Of a stretch of 25,571 bases of DNA, positions 1 to 7,595 are shown piece after piece. The position numbers were made by a program, and so were the translations under genes. The notes beneath the pieces were generated by a model that saw nothing but the letters and a program-made list of their open reading frames with translations, was not told the origin of the DNA and ran no database searches. Positions within the stretch are counted from its first letter, which is position 1, and each line of letters starts with the position of its first letter. Source of the stretch: JAKSCF01 sp028279945 (GTDB lineage Bacteria > Bacillota > Clostridia > Peptostreptococcales > JAAYPU01). The DNA lies in the NCBI GenBank assembly GCA_028279945.1, contig JANQMT010000064.1, positions 1 to 25,571 of the forward strand. The letters are read 5' to 3'.

Positions 1-321
1 AGGGAGTGGCTTCTATCAAATGGATTTGAAATTTCAGATGAATCTCTTGTTATAGAAGGTAAATTTATTTGTGAAATTATTGTGGCTGTACCAGGGGAAG
101 GGCAGCCCACAGAACAGATTTATTATGAAATCGGTGAAAAACTGATTGAGAAAAAAGATCCATTGCTGGAAAGCTTTATTACACGAAAAATTAATGTTGA
201 GAAAAGTATTCTAAAAACAACATCACAAAATGATTCAAAGAGATCACAAAATCAATATCAATTATCAAAAGAACGCATAAAAAAGCTTAAGGAGGTTTTA
301 GATTATGTCCGTAACCATTGA
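1..321 (+). CDS. trmK: tRNA (adenine(22)-N1)-methyltransferase TrmK, C-terminal part
   Basis: The reading frame is open from the first base of the window, so only the last 106 residues are present. The start of the fragment reads REWLLSNGFEISDESLV and is followed by an EIIVA strand, which matches the end of the Rossmann methyltransferase fold in the TrmK (YqfN) family. The charged helical tail after it is the usual family C-terminus. Family knowledge: TrmK uses S-adenosylmethionine to methylate N1 of adenine 22 in certain tRNAs. The catalytic and SAM-binding motifs lie upstream of the window. The gene overlaps the next one by 17 bases, and the trmK-nif3 order is conserved in Firmicutes, which supports the call even though the fragment is short. 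Confidence 0.8.
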   Translation, partial: REWLLSNGFEISDESLVIEGKFICEIIVAVPGEGQPTEQIYYEIGEKLIEKKDPLLESFITRKINVEKSILKTTSQNDSKRSQNQYQLSKERIKKLKEVLDYVRNH

Positions 322-1417
322 TCAATTTTTACAATGCATGAATGACATTGCACCTGAAAAATTAGCTGAAAAATGGGATAATGGCGGTGTGCAAATTGAT
401 ACACATAATGAAAAATTTGAAAAGATATTAGTATGTATGGAAATAACAGATGAAATCGTTAAAGAGGCTATTGATAAAAAAGCAGATATGATCATTACAC
501 ATCATCCATTAATTTTTTCTCCTATTCAAAGTATTCAAAAAGATTGGACAGGGAGGACTATTGTTAAACTCATACAAAACAATATTTCTGTCTATTCCTC
601 TCATACCTCCTTTGATTCTGTCATAGGGGGCAATAACGACTATTTGGCAAAAATGCTTAATATAAGTGAGGTATCCACTATTGAAGAGCAAAAAGGTGAA
701 AGATTCTTTAAAATCATTGTTTATGTCCCTAAAGAAGCTTTAGAGCCTGTAAGAAACAGTTTCTTTCAAGCAGGTGCCGGCGATATAAATGACTATAAAC
801 ATTGTAGTTTTTGTTCACAAGGTGTAGGGACATTTATGCCCTTAGATGATGCAGCACCTTATATTGGCCACAACAATGAACTCAGCTATGTAGACGAATA
901 CAAATTAGAAAGTATTGTACCGGAAAGTAAACTAAAAAAAGTGATTAAAGAAATGCTGGAAGCACATCCCTATGAAGAACCTGCATACGATATTTTCTTG
1001 ATGGAAAATGTTATGAGTGATTTACCCGGGATTGGAAGAATAGGAGAACTAAAAGAAGCAGCTTCTTTGGAAAATATTTGTATAAAAATAAAAAAAGTAT
1101 TAAATATTAAAAATGAAATCCCTTTTATAGGGGAAAAGACAACTATGATAAAAAGAATTGCCATTTGTACAGGCAGTGGATCTGACCTAATAAAAAGTGC
1201 GTATTATAGAGGGTGCGGGCTATTGATTACAGGGGACATAAAGTACCATGATGCTCAGCTTGCTAAACAGCTGGGTATTGCAGTAATCGACGCATCTCAT
1301 TTTCATACTGAAAAAATATTTGTTCAAAATATGTCAAAGCAATTAAGAGATAGATTGAAAGGTGATGCTGACATCATTGAATCCAATATCGATATTAATC
1401 CCTTTCAATTTATATAA
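305..1417 (+). CDS. Nif3-like dinuclear metal-center protein (YqfO type)
   Basis: This 370-residue protein belongs to the Nif3/YqfO family (COG0327). Visible metal-site motifs are the pair H66-H67 in ITHHPLIF, H100 and D104 in SSHTSFDS, and H332 and E336 near the C-terminus in ASHFHTE. The glycine-rich stretch CTGSGSDL and the segment TGDIKYHDA before the last motif are typical. The roughly 110-residue middle part, with HPYEEPAYDIF, is the PII-like insert found in the long Bacillus-type members but absent from the short Escherichia coli form. The ATG at 305 has a good AAGGAGG site at 289-295 inside the end of trmK, so translation is probably coupled. The biochemical role of the family is unsettled; it is often mislabelled as GTP cyclohydrolase 1 type 2. 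Confidence 0.9.
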   Translation: MSVTIDQFLQCMNDIAPEKLAEKWDNGGVQIDTHNEKFEKILVCMEITDEIVKEAIDKKADMIITHHPLIFSPIQSIQKDWTGRTIVKLIQNNISVYSSHTSFDSVIGGNNDYLAKMLNISEVSTIEEQKGERFFKIIVYVPKEALEPVRNSFFQAGAGDINDYKHCSFCSQGVGTFMPLDDAAPYIGHNNELSYVDEYKLESIVPESKLKKVIKEMLEAHPYEEPAYDIFLMENVMSDLPGIGRIGELKEAASLENICIKIKKVLNIKNEIPFIGEKTTMIKRIAICTGSGSDLIKSAYYRGCGLLITGDIKYHDAQLAKQLGIAVIDASHFHTEKIFVQNMSKQLRDRLKGDADIIESNIDINPFQFI

Positions 1418-1440
1418 TACAATAGGGACAGGGTGATAAT

Positions 1441-2346
1441 ATGGATTTTAAACAATTAGAGAGTTTTGTTGCAGTGGTCAATGCAAATAGTTTTTCCAAA
1501 GCTGCTGAAAAAATGTTCCTTACCCAGCCAACCATTACAAATCATATACAAGCACTGGAAGAAGAACTGGGTACGGTATTAATCAATCGCTCCAATAAAA
1601 AAATCATTTTAACAGACGCTGGAGATATCTTGTATTCTTATGCAATAGATATTATAAACCTGCGGGATACTGCACAAATAAATCTAAGGGAAAACAAAGA
1701 TAAAATTGAGGGCATCCTGGAAATAAGCTCCAGCTCTATTCCGGGGCAATACATTATGCCCTATATTGTAAAAGGTTTTATCGATAAATATGCCAATGTA
1801 AAATTTAAAATCAACCATAAGAATTCCGAGAAAGTAATAGAAGAGATTAAAAACGGTTTTGTGAATTATGGTGTTGTAGGCGGCAAATATAACGACTATG
1901 AATTCTTAGAGTATATTGATTTCTTTGAAGACAACCTTATTGTGATTACGCCCAACACTAAAAAATATAAAACAAATATTTATGAAGCATTGGATAAAAA
2001 TTTTTTACTGCAAGAAAAAATTATCTTAAGAGAAAAAGGGTCAAGTACACGACTATTATTTGAAAAAGAATTGCAAAGAAACCATATACCTTTTAATAAA
2101 TTAAATATCATTTCAAGCACGGAAGATAATGAAACCATAAAAAAATTAGTAGAGCTGGGTTTAGGTATCAGCGTTATTTCTGAGTTGGCTGTAAAAAAAG
2201 AAATAGAATTGGGTTTAATAAGACCATACCATATAAAAGACATGAATCTGAGGAGGAAATTCTATTATGTTTATCATAAAAATAGATACTTTTCCCCATT
2301 AGACCATGCCTTTAGAAACTTTGTCGTTAATTCTCTTAATGAATAA
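1441..2346 (+). CDS. LysR family transcriptional regulator, probably of the selenium cluster
   Basis: A full-length LysR regulator of 301 residues. Residues 1-60 form the winged helix-turn-helix (MDFKQLESFVAVV, then SFSKAAEKMFLTQPTITNHI), and the remainder is a substrate-binding-protein-like effector domain beginning near GILEISSSSIPGQYI. It starts 23 bases after nif3, behind AGGGTGAT, with no room for a clear promoter, so it may be read from the nif3 transcript. Its 3' end overlaps the convergent aminotransferase gene by 11 bases. A LysR subfamily is known to travel with selenium genes (cysteine-desulfurase-like protein, YedE, YedF). The neighbours here fit that, and two inverted repeats upstream of yedE are candidate binding sites. 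The effector is unknown. Assignment to LysR is secure; the selenium link is inferred from context. Confidence 0.88.
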   Translation: MDFKQLESFVAVVNANSFSKAAEKMFLTQPTITNHIQALEEELGTVLINRSNKKIILTDAGDILYSYAIDIINLRDTAQINLRENKDKIEGILEISSSSIPGQYIMPYIVKGFIDKYANVKFKINHKNSEKVIEEIKNGFVNYGVVGGKYNDYEFLEYIDFFEDNLIVITPNTKKYKTNIYEALDKNFLLQEKIILREKGSSTRLLFEKELQRNHIPFNKLNIISSTEDNETIKKLVELGLGISVISELAVKKEIELGLIRPYHIKDMNLRRKFYYVYHKNRYFSPLDHAFRNFVVNSLNE

Positions 2347-3496
2347 ACCATTTCATACACTTATAAATACTATCAACAACATACTCAACATCCCCAATTG
2401 TATTAAAATGACTAAAACTAAATCGCACCGTACCATTAGGAAAAGTACCCAATGTTTGATGAGCAGAAGGTGCACAGTGCAAACCACAACGTGTCATAAT
2501 GCCATACTCCTTACAGAGCAGATGGGATATTTCACCATTATCATGTTTTTTAAAATCAATGGATACTAACGCCGTTCTGCCATCTATAGTATCTTTTCCA
2601 ACGGGTTTTATATCAGATATGTTATAGATGGCTTGTAAAAAACCATCTAAAATAATTAATTCTTTTTCTCTTATAGCATCAATCTTGGTATTCAATATAT
2701 ATTTGAGTGCAGCATTTAATCCATATATGCCGGGAATATTTAAAGTGCCGGCTTCAAACCTGTCAGGCATGTAATCCGGTTGAACTTCCGTATCCGATAA
2801 GCTGCCTGTACCACCTTCTATCAATGTGGACATTGCATTAACCATCCTATCATTAACAACAAATCCTCCAATGCCTTGAGGGCCTAGGAGCCCTTTATGT
2901 CCTGTAAATCCAATAGCGTCTGCATTGAGTTCCTCAAAGTCTATATGACTAAATCCCAGGGTTTGAGCACTGTCGATAATAAAGTATAAGCTATGTTCGC
3001 GACAGACTTTTCCCACCTCTTTTAAATCCAATATTGTGCCGCAAACATTTGAAGCATGTGTCATAATAACCGCTTTTGTATTGGGGCGTATCTCCTTTAT
3101 AATATCTGCGGCATTAAGCTCTCCGTGTTCATTGCATGGAATTTTAGAATACGTTACGTTTTGCTTTGAAAGCGCATTTAAAGGTCGCATAACCGCATTA
3201 TGTTCCATAGAAGAGATGATGACATGGTCGTCTTCTTTTAACAATCCCTTTATCAAAACATTTAGACTTTCTGTAATATTTTTGGTGAAGATAACATGTT
3301 CCGGCTGCTTAAAGTTCATGAGTTCACAGATCAATTCTCTTGTCTCATATACTTTATCTTCAACTTCAAATGATGCGGCATAGGCACCTCTATTGGCATT
3401 GCATCCAATGTTAGTCAAATAATTGGCTATGCTTTGTGCTACGTCAGGTGCTTTAGGAAAAGAGGTAGCAGCATTGTCTAAATACAAACTTTTCAT
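2336..3496 (-). CDS. Cysteine desulfurase-like class V aminotransferase (EF2568-type)
   Basis: A 386-residue PLP enzyme of the NifS/CsdA fold. It opens with LYLDNAATSFPKAP. The PLP-binding lysine is K201 in FTGHKGLLGPQG, D175 in IIDSAQTLG binds the pyridine nitrogen, and H99 in SSMEHNAV stacks on the ring. Cysteines C337 and C341 in TRCGLHCAP sit where the persulfide loop is expected. This subfamily (TIGR01977, Enterococcus EF2568) is known from clusters with an orphan selD and molybdenum hydroxylases and is thought to mobilise sulfur or selenium from cysteine or selenocysteine. The minus-strand ATG has a CGGAG site 7 bases upstream. The gene diverges from yedE and converges with the LysR gene. 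Whether sulfur or selenium is the product cannot be read from the sequence. Confidence 0.88.
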   Translation of the reverse strand: MKSLYLDNAATSFPKAPDVAQSIANYLTNIGCNANRGAYAASFEVEDKVYETRELICELMNFKQPEHVIFTKNITESLNVLIKGLLKEDDHVIISSMEHNAVMRPLNALSKQNVTYSKIPCNEHGELNAADIIKEIRPNTKAVIMTHASNVCGTILDLKEVGKVCREHSLYFIIDSAQTLGFSHIDFEELNADAIGFTGHKGLLGPQGIGGFVVNDRMVNAMSTLIEGGTGSLSDTEVQPDYMPDRFEAGTLNIPGIYGLNAALKYILNTKIDAIREKELIILDGFLQAIYNISDIKPVGKDTIDGRTALVSIDFKKHDNGEISHLLCKEYGIMTRCGLHCAPSAHQTLGTFPNGTVRFSFSHFNTIGDVEYVVDSIYKCMKWFIH

Positions 3497-3574
3497 ACAT
3501 TGACTCCGATCCGTTCAGTATAATATTTTAATTTACTACTGCTATTTTATATAAGAGCAACAGGGTTCAGCAAT

Positions 3575-3597
3575 CATTATAAATTTTTTTGATAATG
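3575..3597. promoter_or_regulatory. Inverted repeat CATTAT-N11-ATAATG, candidate LysR-type site
   Basis: Perfect 6-base arms are separated by 11 bases in the 221-bp divergent region between the aminotransferase gene and yedE. The spacing resembles the T-N11-A core of LysR-family operators, and a LysR gene lies nearby. AT-rich arms can arise by chance, so this is a candidate only. Confidence 0.35.
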
Positions 3598-3664
3598 GCA
3601 ATGAAACCTATAAGAATATTCAATTATACTTTTATTTTATGTACTGTTAAAATATAACTGCTTA

Positions 3665-3692
3665 TATTACCATACTTTAAAAAATGGTAATA
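3665..3692. promoter_or_regulatory. Inverted repeat TATTACCAT-N10-ATGGTAATA upstream of yedE
   Basis: A perfect 9-base inverted repeat with a 10-base spacer ends 11 bases before the yedE ribosome-binding site (AAGGAGG at 3704-3710). It could be a regulator operator or, if transcribed, a hairpin in the yedE leader. Its position just before the first gene of the selenium operon makes a regulatory role likely. Confidence 0.5.
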
Positions 3693-3717
3693 CGCCACAA
3701 AAAAAGGAGGTCGATTT

Positions 3718-4809
3718 ATGAAAGAGAAACGAAGTATTATGTTTGCAGGGGGAATAGTAGGTATAATAGCAGTCTTGTTAGTATACTTCGGTAACCCCGC
3801 TAATATGGGATTTTGTATTGCTTGCTTTTTAAGGGACATTGCAGGCGGCATTGGACTACATAGAGCAGCTGTAGTGCAGTACATTCGCCCAGAAATAATA
3901 GGGCTGGTATTTGGTGCATTATTAATTGCATTGAAGAACAAAGAGTTTGCAGCTAAAGGCGGGTCTTCACCTTTTACAAGATTTGTATTGGGTGTTACGG
4001 TGATGATTGGTGCTTTAATGTTTTTAGGATGCCCTTTAAGAATGATTTTACGACTTGGAGGAGGAGACTTAAACGCATTATTTGGTATCGCCGGTTTCGT
4101 AGCAGGTATACTACTGGGTGTTTACTTTTTAAATAAAGGGTTTAGTCTAAAAAGAAATTATAAAATGCCCAAATTAGAAGGATATCTTTTACCTCTTACC
4201 AAAATAGGACTATTAATTTTATTATTAGCTTCACCGGCATTTATATTTTTCAGTGAAAAAGGGCCTGGAGCAGCCCATGCTGCAATCAGTATTTCTTTAA
4301 TTGCCGGATTAATTGTTGGGGTACTGGCACAAAAGACCAGACTTTGTATGGTAGGCGGCATTAGAGATTTAATCCTTTTTAAAGACAGCTATTTGATTTT
4401 AGGCTTTGTATCTATACTTGTATTGACGGTCTTAGGCAACATGGCTTTTGGTTATTTCAATTTTGGTTTTGTCGATCAGCCTATTGCACATTCAGATGGA
4501 CTTTGGAACTTTTTAGGAATGGTATTGGTAGGATGGGCATCGGTGTTATTAGGGGGTTGTCCATTAAGACAGTTGATATTATCAGGTGAAGGCAATACGG
4601 ATTCGGCAATTACAGTCATAGGTATGATCGTAGGCGCAGGGATATGTCATAATTTTGGTTTGGCTGCCAGCCCAAAAGGACCGACATTTAATGGACAAGT
4701 TGCTGTTATCCTATGCTTTATCGTTGTGCTTGGAATTTCCGTATTTAATTCCGAAATGATAAAGAAAAAAAGCAAAGCGTTAGAACAAGAAAATAATGTG
4801 AATTTATAG
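3718..4809 (+). CDS. yedE: YedE family putative selenium transporter
   Basis: A very hydrophobic 363-residue inner-membrane protein with about ten predicted helices. It is built from two related halves. Each half carries a GCPLR motif (residues 104-108 and 280-284), and each has an earlier cysteine segment, FCIACFLRDIAGG near 32-44 and LCMVGGIRDLI near 209-219. This is the YeeE/YedE sulfur-transport fold (COG2391); the long form with this context is named YedE putative selenium transporter (TIGR04112). Related YeeE proteins take up thiosulfate with the help of conserved cysteines. ATG 3718 follows a perfect AAGGAGG with 7 bases between. It is the first gene of a three-gene operon with the TusA-like and DUF3343 genes. 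The substrate is inferred from family and neighbours. Confidence 0.85.
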   Translation: MKEKRSIMFAGGIVGIIAVLLVYFGNPANMGFCIACFLRDIAGGIGLHRAAVVQYIRPEIIGLVFGALLIALKNKEFAAKGGSSPFTRFVLGVTVMIGALMFLGCPLRMILRLGGGDLNALFGIAGFVAGILLGVYFLNKGFSLKRNYKMPKLEGYLLPLTKIGLLILLLASPAFIFFSEKGPGAAHAAISISLIAGLIVGVLAQKTRLCMVGGIRDLILFKDSYLILGFVSILVLTVLGNMAFGYFNFGFVDQPIAHSDGLWNFLGMVLVGWASVLLGGCPLRQLILSGEGNTDSAITVIGMIVGAGICHNFGLAASPKGPTFNGQVAVILCFIVVLGISVFNSEMIKKKSKALEQENNVNL

Positions 4810-4824
4810 TTAGGAGTTAATGTG

Positions 4825-5031
4825 ATGAAAAGAATAAATGCATGCGGTGTGGGTTGTCCGCAGCCTGTGCTGATGACAAAAAAAGCCCTAAAAGGCAGTA
4901 CGGAAGGCGTAGAGGTTGTAGTGGATAGCAATACCGCCAAAGCCAATGTAGAAAGATATTTGAAAAGTGAGGGGTATCAGATAGAAATCAAAGAAGATGA
5001 CGGAACTTTTATTATCAGTACAAAGGCATAA
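4825..5031 (+). CDS. TusA-fold sulfurtransferase-like protein (YedF N-domain type)
   Basis: A 68-residue protein with the TusA/SirA signature CGVGCPQPVLMTKKAL, whose CPxP cysteine carries a persulfide or perselenide in characterised members. The rest is the expected beta-alpha-beta fold (VEVVVDS, then NVERYLKSEGY, ending in FIISTKA). The selenium-linked YedF proteins (TIGR03527) normally fuse this domain to a C-terminal DsrE-like domain; here only the TusA domain is present. I chose ATG 4825, 8 bases after TAGGAG (4811-4816); GTG 4822 would add one methionine but sits too close. It lies 15 bases after yedE and 6 before the DUF3343 gene, so the three are one operon. Likely role: chalcogen relay from the transporter or the aminotransferase. 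Confidence 0.85.
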   Translation: MKRINACGVGCPQPVLMTKKALKGSTEGVEVVVDSNTAKANVERYLKSEGYQIEIKEDDGTFIISTKA

Positions 5032-5037
5032 ATCGTT

Positions 5038-5274
5038 ATGGAATATATGGTCATATTTTTTACCCATTCAGGTGCAATAAAATTTAATAGACGACTAAGG
5101 AATAAGAAAATTCCATGTGAGTTAATGCCTGTGCCAAGAAAACTAAGTTCAAACTGTGGTATTGGAGCAAAAATATTGTATGCCGGAGCATTAAAAGAAA
5201 TAATTGATGATGAAGTAGAAAAAGTATTTATCAATCATGTCCATAATAAAGAATTGGTATACGAAGCAGAATAA
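5038..5274 (+). CDS. DUF3343 small putative Se/S carrier protein
   Basis: A 78-residue protein starting MEYMVIFFTHSGAIKFNRRL, with the conserved LSSNCGIGAKI segment around residues 38-48 whose cysteine is the likely chalcogen carrier. It matches the DUF3343 family (PF11823), described as Se/S carrier-like. The gene begins 6 bases after the TusA-like gene and has no clear ribosome-binding site of its own, which suggests translational coupling; the second ATG at 5047 is an alternative start. Cytoplasmic, with no membrane segment. No strong terminator follows before the rnpB promoter. Function is inferred from the operon with yedE and the TusA-like gene. Confidence 0.8.
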   Translation: MEYMVIFFTHSGAIKFNRRLRNKKIPCELMPVPRKLSSNCGIGAKILYAGALKEIIDDEVEKVFINHVHNKELVYEAE

Positions 5275-5353
5275 ATAGAATATACGGATATACCGGTATG
5301 ACAAAGACAAATAATGTAAATACTATAAAATGAATGAACTGTAAAATATTACA

Positions 5354-5382
5354 TTTGATTAATTGAATATATGTGTTATAAT
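5354..5382 (+). promoter_or_regulatory. rnpB promoter with extended -10
   Basis: TATAAT at 5377-5382 is preceded by TG with one base between, an extended -10. A TTGATT box at 5355-5360 lies 16 bases upstream. The RNA 5' end inferred from pairing of helix P1 (5389) falls 7 bases after the -10 box, as expected for a sigma-70-type start. Confidence 0.75.
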
Positions 5383-5388
5383 ACAATC

Positions 5389-5725
5389 TGAGTAAGTCAG
5401 ACGGTTGCGTGTGAATACACGAGGAAAGTCCGAGCTCCATAGGGCAGGGTGCTGGGTAATACCCAGTGGAGGCAACTCTAAGGAAAGTGCAGCAGAAATA
5501 TACCGCCTAGAATTCTAGGTAAGGGTGAAACGGTGAGGTAAGAGCTCACCAGCAGTCTGGCGACTGACTGGCTATGTAAACCCCATCTGGAGCAAGACCA
5601 AGTTAGGACATGAAAGGTGGCTGCCCGTCACTGTCCGAAAGGTAGGTCGCTTGAGCCTATTGGCAACAATAGGCCTAGATAGATGACTGTCAGATACAGA
5701 ACTCGGCTTATAGACTTGCTCATCA
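5389..5725 (+). ncRNA. rnpB: RNase P RNA, bacterial (probably type A)
   Basis: This is the catalytic RNA that matures tRNA 5' ends together with RnpA. The conserved block GAGGAAAGTCCGAGCTCC is at 5421-5438, followed by ATAGGGCAGGGTGCTGG. The central GGGTGAAACGGTGAGGTAAGAG region starts near 5523, and the 3' block ACAGAACTCGGCTTATAGAC is near 5696-5715. Ends were set from helix P1: TGAGTAAGTC (5389-5398) pairs with GACTTGCTCA (5713-5722) with one wobble. The exact 3' end may differ by a few bases. The helices that can be read by eye look like the common type A fold rather than the Bacillus type B, but I did not fold it fully. Confidence 0.95.
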
Positions 5726-5735
5726 TAAAGTCTTC

Positions 5736-5765
5736 AAAACACTAACTTTTGGTTAGTGTTTTTTT
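5736..5765 (+). terminator. Intrinsic terminator of rnpB
   Basis: AAAACACTAAC (5736-5746) pairs with GTTAGTGTTTT (5752-5762) around a TTTTG loop, and the T-run continues to 5765. On the minus strand the hairpin is followed by four T, so it may also stop transcription from the TetR gene. Confidence 0.9.
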
Positions 5766-5838
5766 ACTTATTATATGGTTTTTATGACGTAGCAGTCCAA
5801 TTCAACTGAGAAATTTCGTTGTATCCATGTTTTCTTTT

Positions 5839-6375
5839 TTAATAGTTCTCAAAGTGACTTATGATACTAAAGGTTACTTTTGTCATTTCTTCAATACTTT
5901 CTACCATTCCGTTTTTTGTCCAGTCTATCAAAATCTTATAGAAAATTCCAACCAGAGCAGATACTTCGTAATCACTTTGAAAACCGTAAGAATAAAGGAG
6001 CAGATAGAAAGTGGTCCGAAAGTGTTTTTCGATGGCATGAAGAATAAAATCTGTCATATTGATTCCAACTAGATATTCAATCAAAAATCTGTTTTCGTAA
6101 AAATAATTAAAAACACAACGCAAAGTGTCTGGCAGATACATAATCTTAGTCATGTTTCGTTTATCGATGCCTAAAGTGGTAGAATCCAGATAATCTGTGA
6201 TAATATCTTGGATGTTATTATAATTTCGATAAAAGGCCATACGAGACACACCGGCCTCTTTCGCAAGTTCGGTAATGGAAATATTATAGAAGCCTTTCTT
6301 TTTCATTAGATTGAGCAGTGCAGTGAAGAGACACTCTTTTATGAATAAATTTTGCGCGTTTTCCCTTTTCTTCAT
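5839..6375 (-). CDS. TetR/AcrR family transcriptional regulator
   Basis: A TetR-type repressor of 178 residues from the chosen start. The N-terminal helix-turn-helix reads LMKKKGFYNISITELAKEAGVSRMAFYRNYNN, a close match to the family. The C-terminal part (YFYENRFLIEYLVG, then GIFYKILIDWTKNGM) resembles the TetR_C_8 ligand domain of the DhaS/AcrR-like subgroup. ATG at 6375 lies about 11 bases after AGGCGG; a GTG at 6387 would add four residues but would overlap that site. The gene diverges from the PTS operon across 267 bases rich in inverted repeats, so it is the best candidate for a local repressor of that operon. The ligand is unknown. Note that mannose-family PTS operons are more often controlled by LevR-type activators. 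Confidence 0.85.
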   Translation of the reverse strand: MKKRENAQNLFIKECLFTALLNLMKKKGFYNISITELAKEAGVSRMAFYRNYNNIQDIITDYLDSTTLGIDKRNMTKIMYLPDTLRCVFNYFYENRFLIEYLVGINMTDFILHAIEKHFRTTFYLLLYSYGFQSDYEVSALVGIFYKILIDWTKNGMVESIEEMTKVTFSIISHFENY

Positions 6376-6456
6376 GTTACAATTCACCGCCTTTTGTCAC
6401 AGTAGCGCTTTGAAATATTGAAATTTTCAGAATATATTATATAGTAATTATTATAT

Positions 6457-6579
6457 CATTTAAAGCTTAAAAGTAAAGAAACGGGAAATTCCCAGAGAGA
6501 CTTTCAAAGTTTTTCAAAAGCATTAATAAGCTTTAAAATGGGAGAGGGTTCGAACCAAAAAATGTATATGTTAACATTT
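6457..6579. promoter_or_regulatory. Divergent control region with several inverted repeats
   Basis: Between the TetR gene and the PTS operon I see four symmetric elements. CATTTAAAGCTTA (6457-6469) mirrors TAAGCTTTAAAATG (6527-6540), with one extra base. GGGAA-A-TTCCC is at 6483-6493, and GGTTCGAACC at 6547-6556 is a perfect 10-base palindrome. AAATGT-N8-ACATTT at 6560-6579 contains the perfect palindrome ATGTTAACAT. The last element is closest to the PTS genes and is the best TetR operator candidate. I see no sigma-54 type -24/-12 promoter, which many mannose-family PTS operons have. Confidence 0.45.
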
Positions 6580-6642
6580 ATTTTTTTAACTTAATCACAT
6601 ACAACTTTAAAAACTATAACAAATATAAAATTGGAGGCATCT

Positions 6643-7053
6643 ATGATTGGAATATTATTAGTTACTCATGGAAAATTAGGGGAGGGAATTGCTGACAGTA
6701 TTGATTTAATTGTTGGAAAACCGGAAAAACTACAAGTTATGACATTGAATCAGAGGGATAATGTTATGACATTTAAAGAGAAAGTCAGATGTAAAATAAA
6801 AGAATTGGATGATGGCGATGGTGTACTGGTATTTGTCGATATGTTTGGTGGAAGCCCTTACAATACAGTTGCGGCAAGTATTAGTGAAGAACATGTAGAA
6901 TGTATAACCGGACTAAACTTACCAATGGTTTTAGAAGCACTGGACTCCAGGACAAGCAATTCGCTGGAAGAAGTAGTGGACATTTGTATGGAATCAGCAA
7001 AAGAAGTAATCATAAATGTTCGTGAACATGTGTGCATCAAAAACGAAGAATAG
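6643..7053 (+). CDS. PTS mannose/fructose/sorbose family, IIA component
   Basis: A 136-residue EIIA of the mannose superfamily. It opens MIGILLVTHGKLGEGI, where H9 is the phospho-acceptor that takes phosphate from HPr. The segments VLVFVDMFGGSPYNTVA and ITGLNLPMVLEAL are highly typical. ATG 6643 has GGAGG 5 bases upstream at 6633-6637, so a longer TTG-start reading from 6631 is not likely. It is the first gene of the long operon. IIA and IIB are separate polypeptides here, unlike E. coli ManX, where they are fused. The sugar is not readable from IIA. Confidence 0.93.
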   Translation: MIGILLVTHGKLGEGIADSIDLIVGKPEKLQVMTLNQRDNVMTFKEKVRCKIKELDDGDGVLVFVDMFGGSPYNTVAASISEEHVECITGLNLPMVLEALDSRTSNSLEEVVDICMESAKEVIINVREHVCIKNEE

Positions 7054-7072
7054 GATAGAAAGGAGGTATAGT

Positions 7073-7567
7073 ATGGCAGAAATAGGATTGACCAGAGTTG
7101 ATTTCAGACTGATTCATGGTCAAATTATTGTAAAATGGAGAAAGGTTTTTGAAACAAACAAAATTGTAGTCATTGACGACATGCTTGCAGAAGATGAATT
7201 CATGACAAAAATTTATGTTTCCGCAGCTCCATCGGACATTACAATTAAAGTTTACTCCGAAGAAAAAGCGGTGCAACTATGGAATAAAAATCAGTTTGGC
7301 ACAGGAAAGGTTATGATCCTGTTTAAAGATATTGCAACTTGCTGCAGAATGATTAAAAAAGGAATTGGTATAAAAGAAGTTCAATTGGGAGGCGTTCCTC
7401 ATGGAAAAAATAAGAAAATAATCATGAAGGCAGTTTCGTTAGATGCTGATGAAATAAACATGATTCAGGAAATTCACGATATTTATGGGGTTGATGTTTC
7501 GGTTCAGGTGGTTCCGGAGAATCAAAAACTAGTCTATCAGGATATTGTTAAAACTTTTAATAAATAA
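7073..7567 (+). CDS. PTS mannose/fructose/sorbose family, IIB component
   Basis: A 164-residue EIIB of the mannose superfamily. The signature RVDFRLIHGQIIVKW carries the phospho-histidine H15. The middle LFKDIATCCRMIKKGIGIKEVQLGGVPHGKNKK and the end VSVQVVPE fit the family. ATG 7073 lies behind AAGGAGG at 7060-7066 and 19 bases after the IIA stop; upstream in-frame starts have no ribosome-binding site. Family knowledge: IIB takes phosphate from IIA and passes it to the sugar crossing IIC-IID, so the product enters the cell as a phosphate ester. Confidence 0.93.
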   Translation: MAEIGLTRVDFRLIHGQIIVKWRKVFETNKIVVIDDMLAEDEFMTKIYVSAAPSDITIKVYSEEKAVQLWNKNQFGTGKVMILFKDIATCCRMIKKGIGIKEVQLGGVPHGKNKKIIMKAVSLDADEINMIQEIHDIYGVDVSVQVVPENQKLVYQDIVKTFNK

Positions 7568-7595
7568 ATATTGATAAGCTAAGGGAGGATTTAGA

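Noticed and set aside
2306..2569. Open frame of 87 codons overlapping the LysR end and the aminotransferase
   Set aside because: It is antisense to the well-supported aminotransferase gene, has no ribosome-binding site and its translation has no recognisable domain.
5827..6072. Plus-strand 81-codon frame opposite the TetR gene
   Set aside because: It is the shadow of the TetR gene, with no ribosome-binding site and low-complexity hydrophobic content.
6402..6416. Minus-strand TTCAAAGCGCTACTG as a catabolite-responsive (cre) site
   Set aside because: Two or three mismatches to the cre consensus, including key outer positions; too weak to report as a site.
6541..6560. GGGTTCGAACC looks like the T-arm of a tRNA
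   Set aside because: There is no 5-base T-stem, no anticodon arm and no acceptor pairing around it. It is better described as a 10-base palindrome in a control region.
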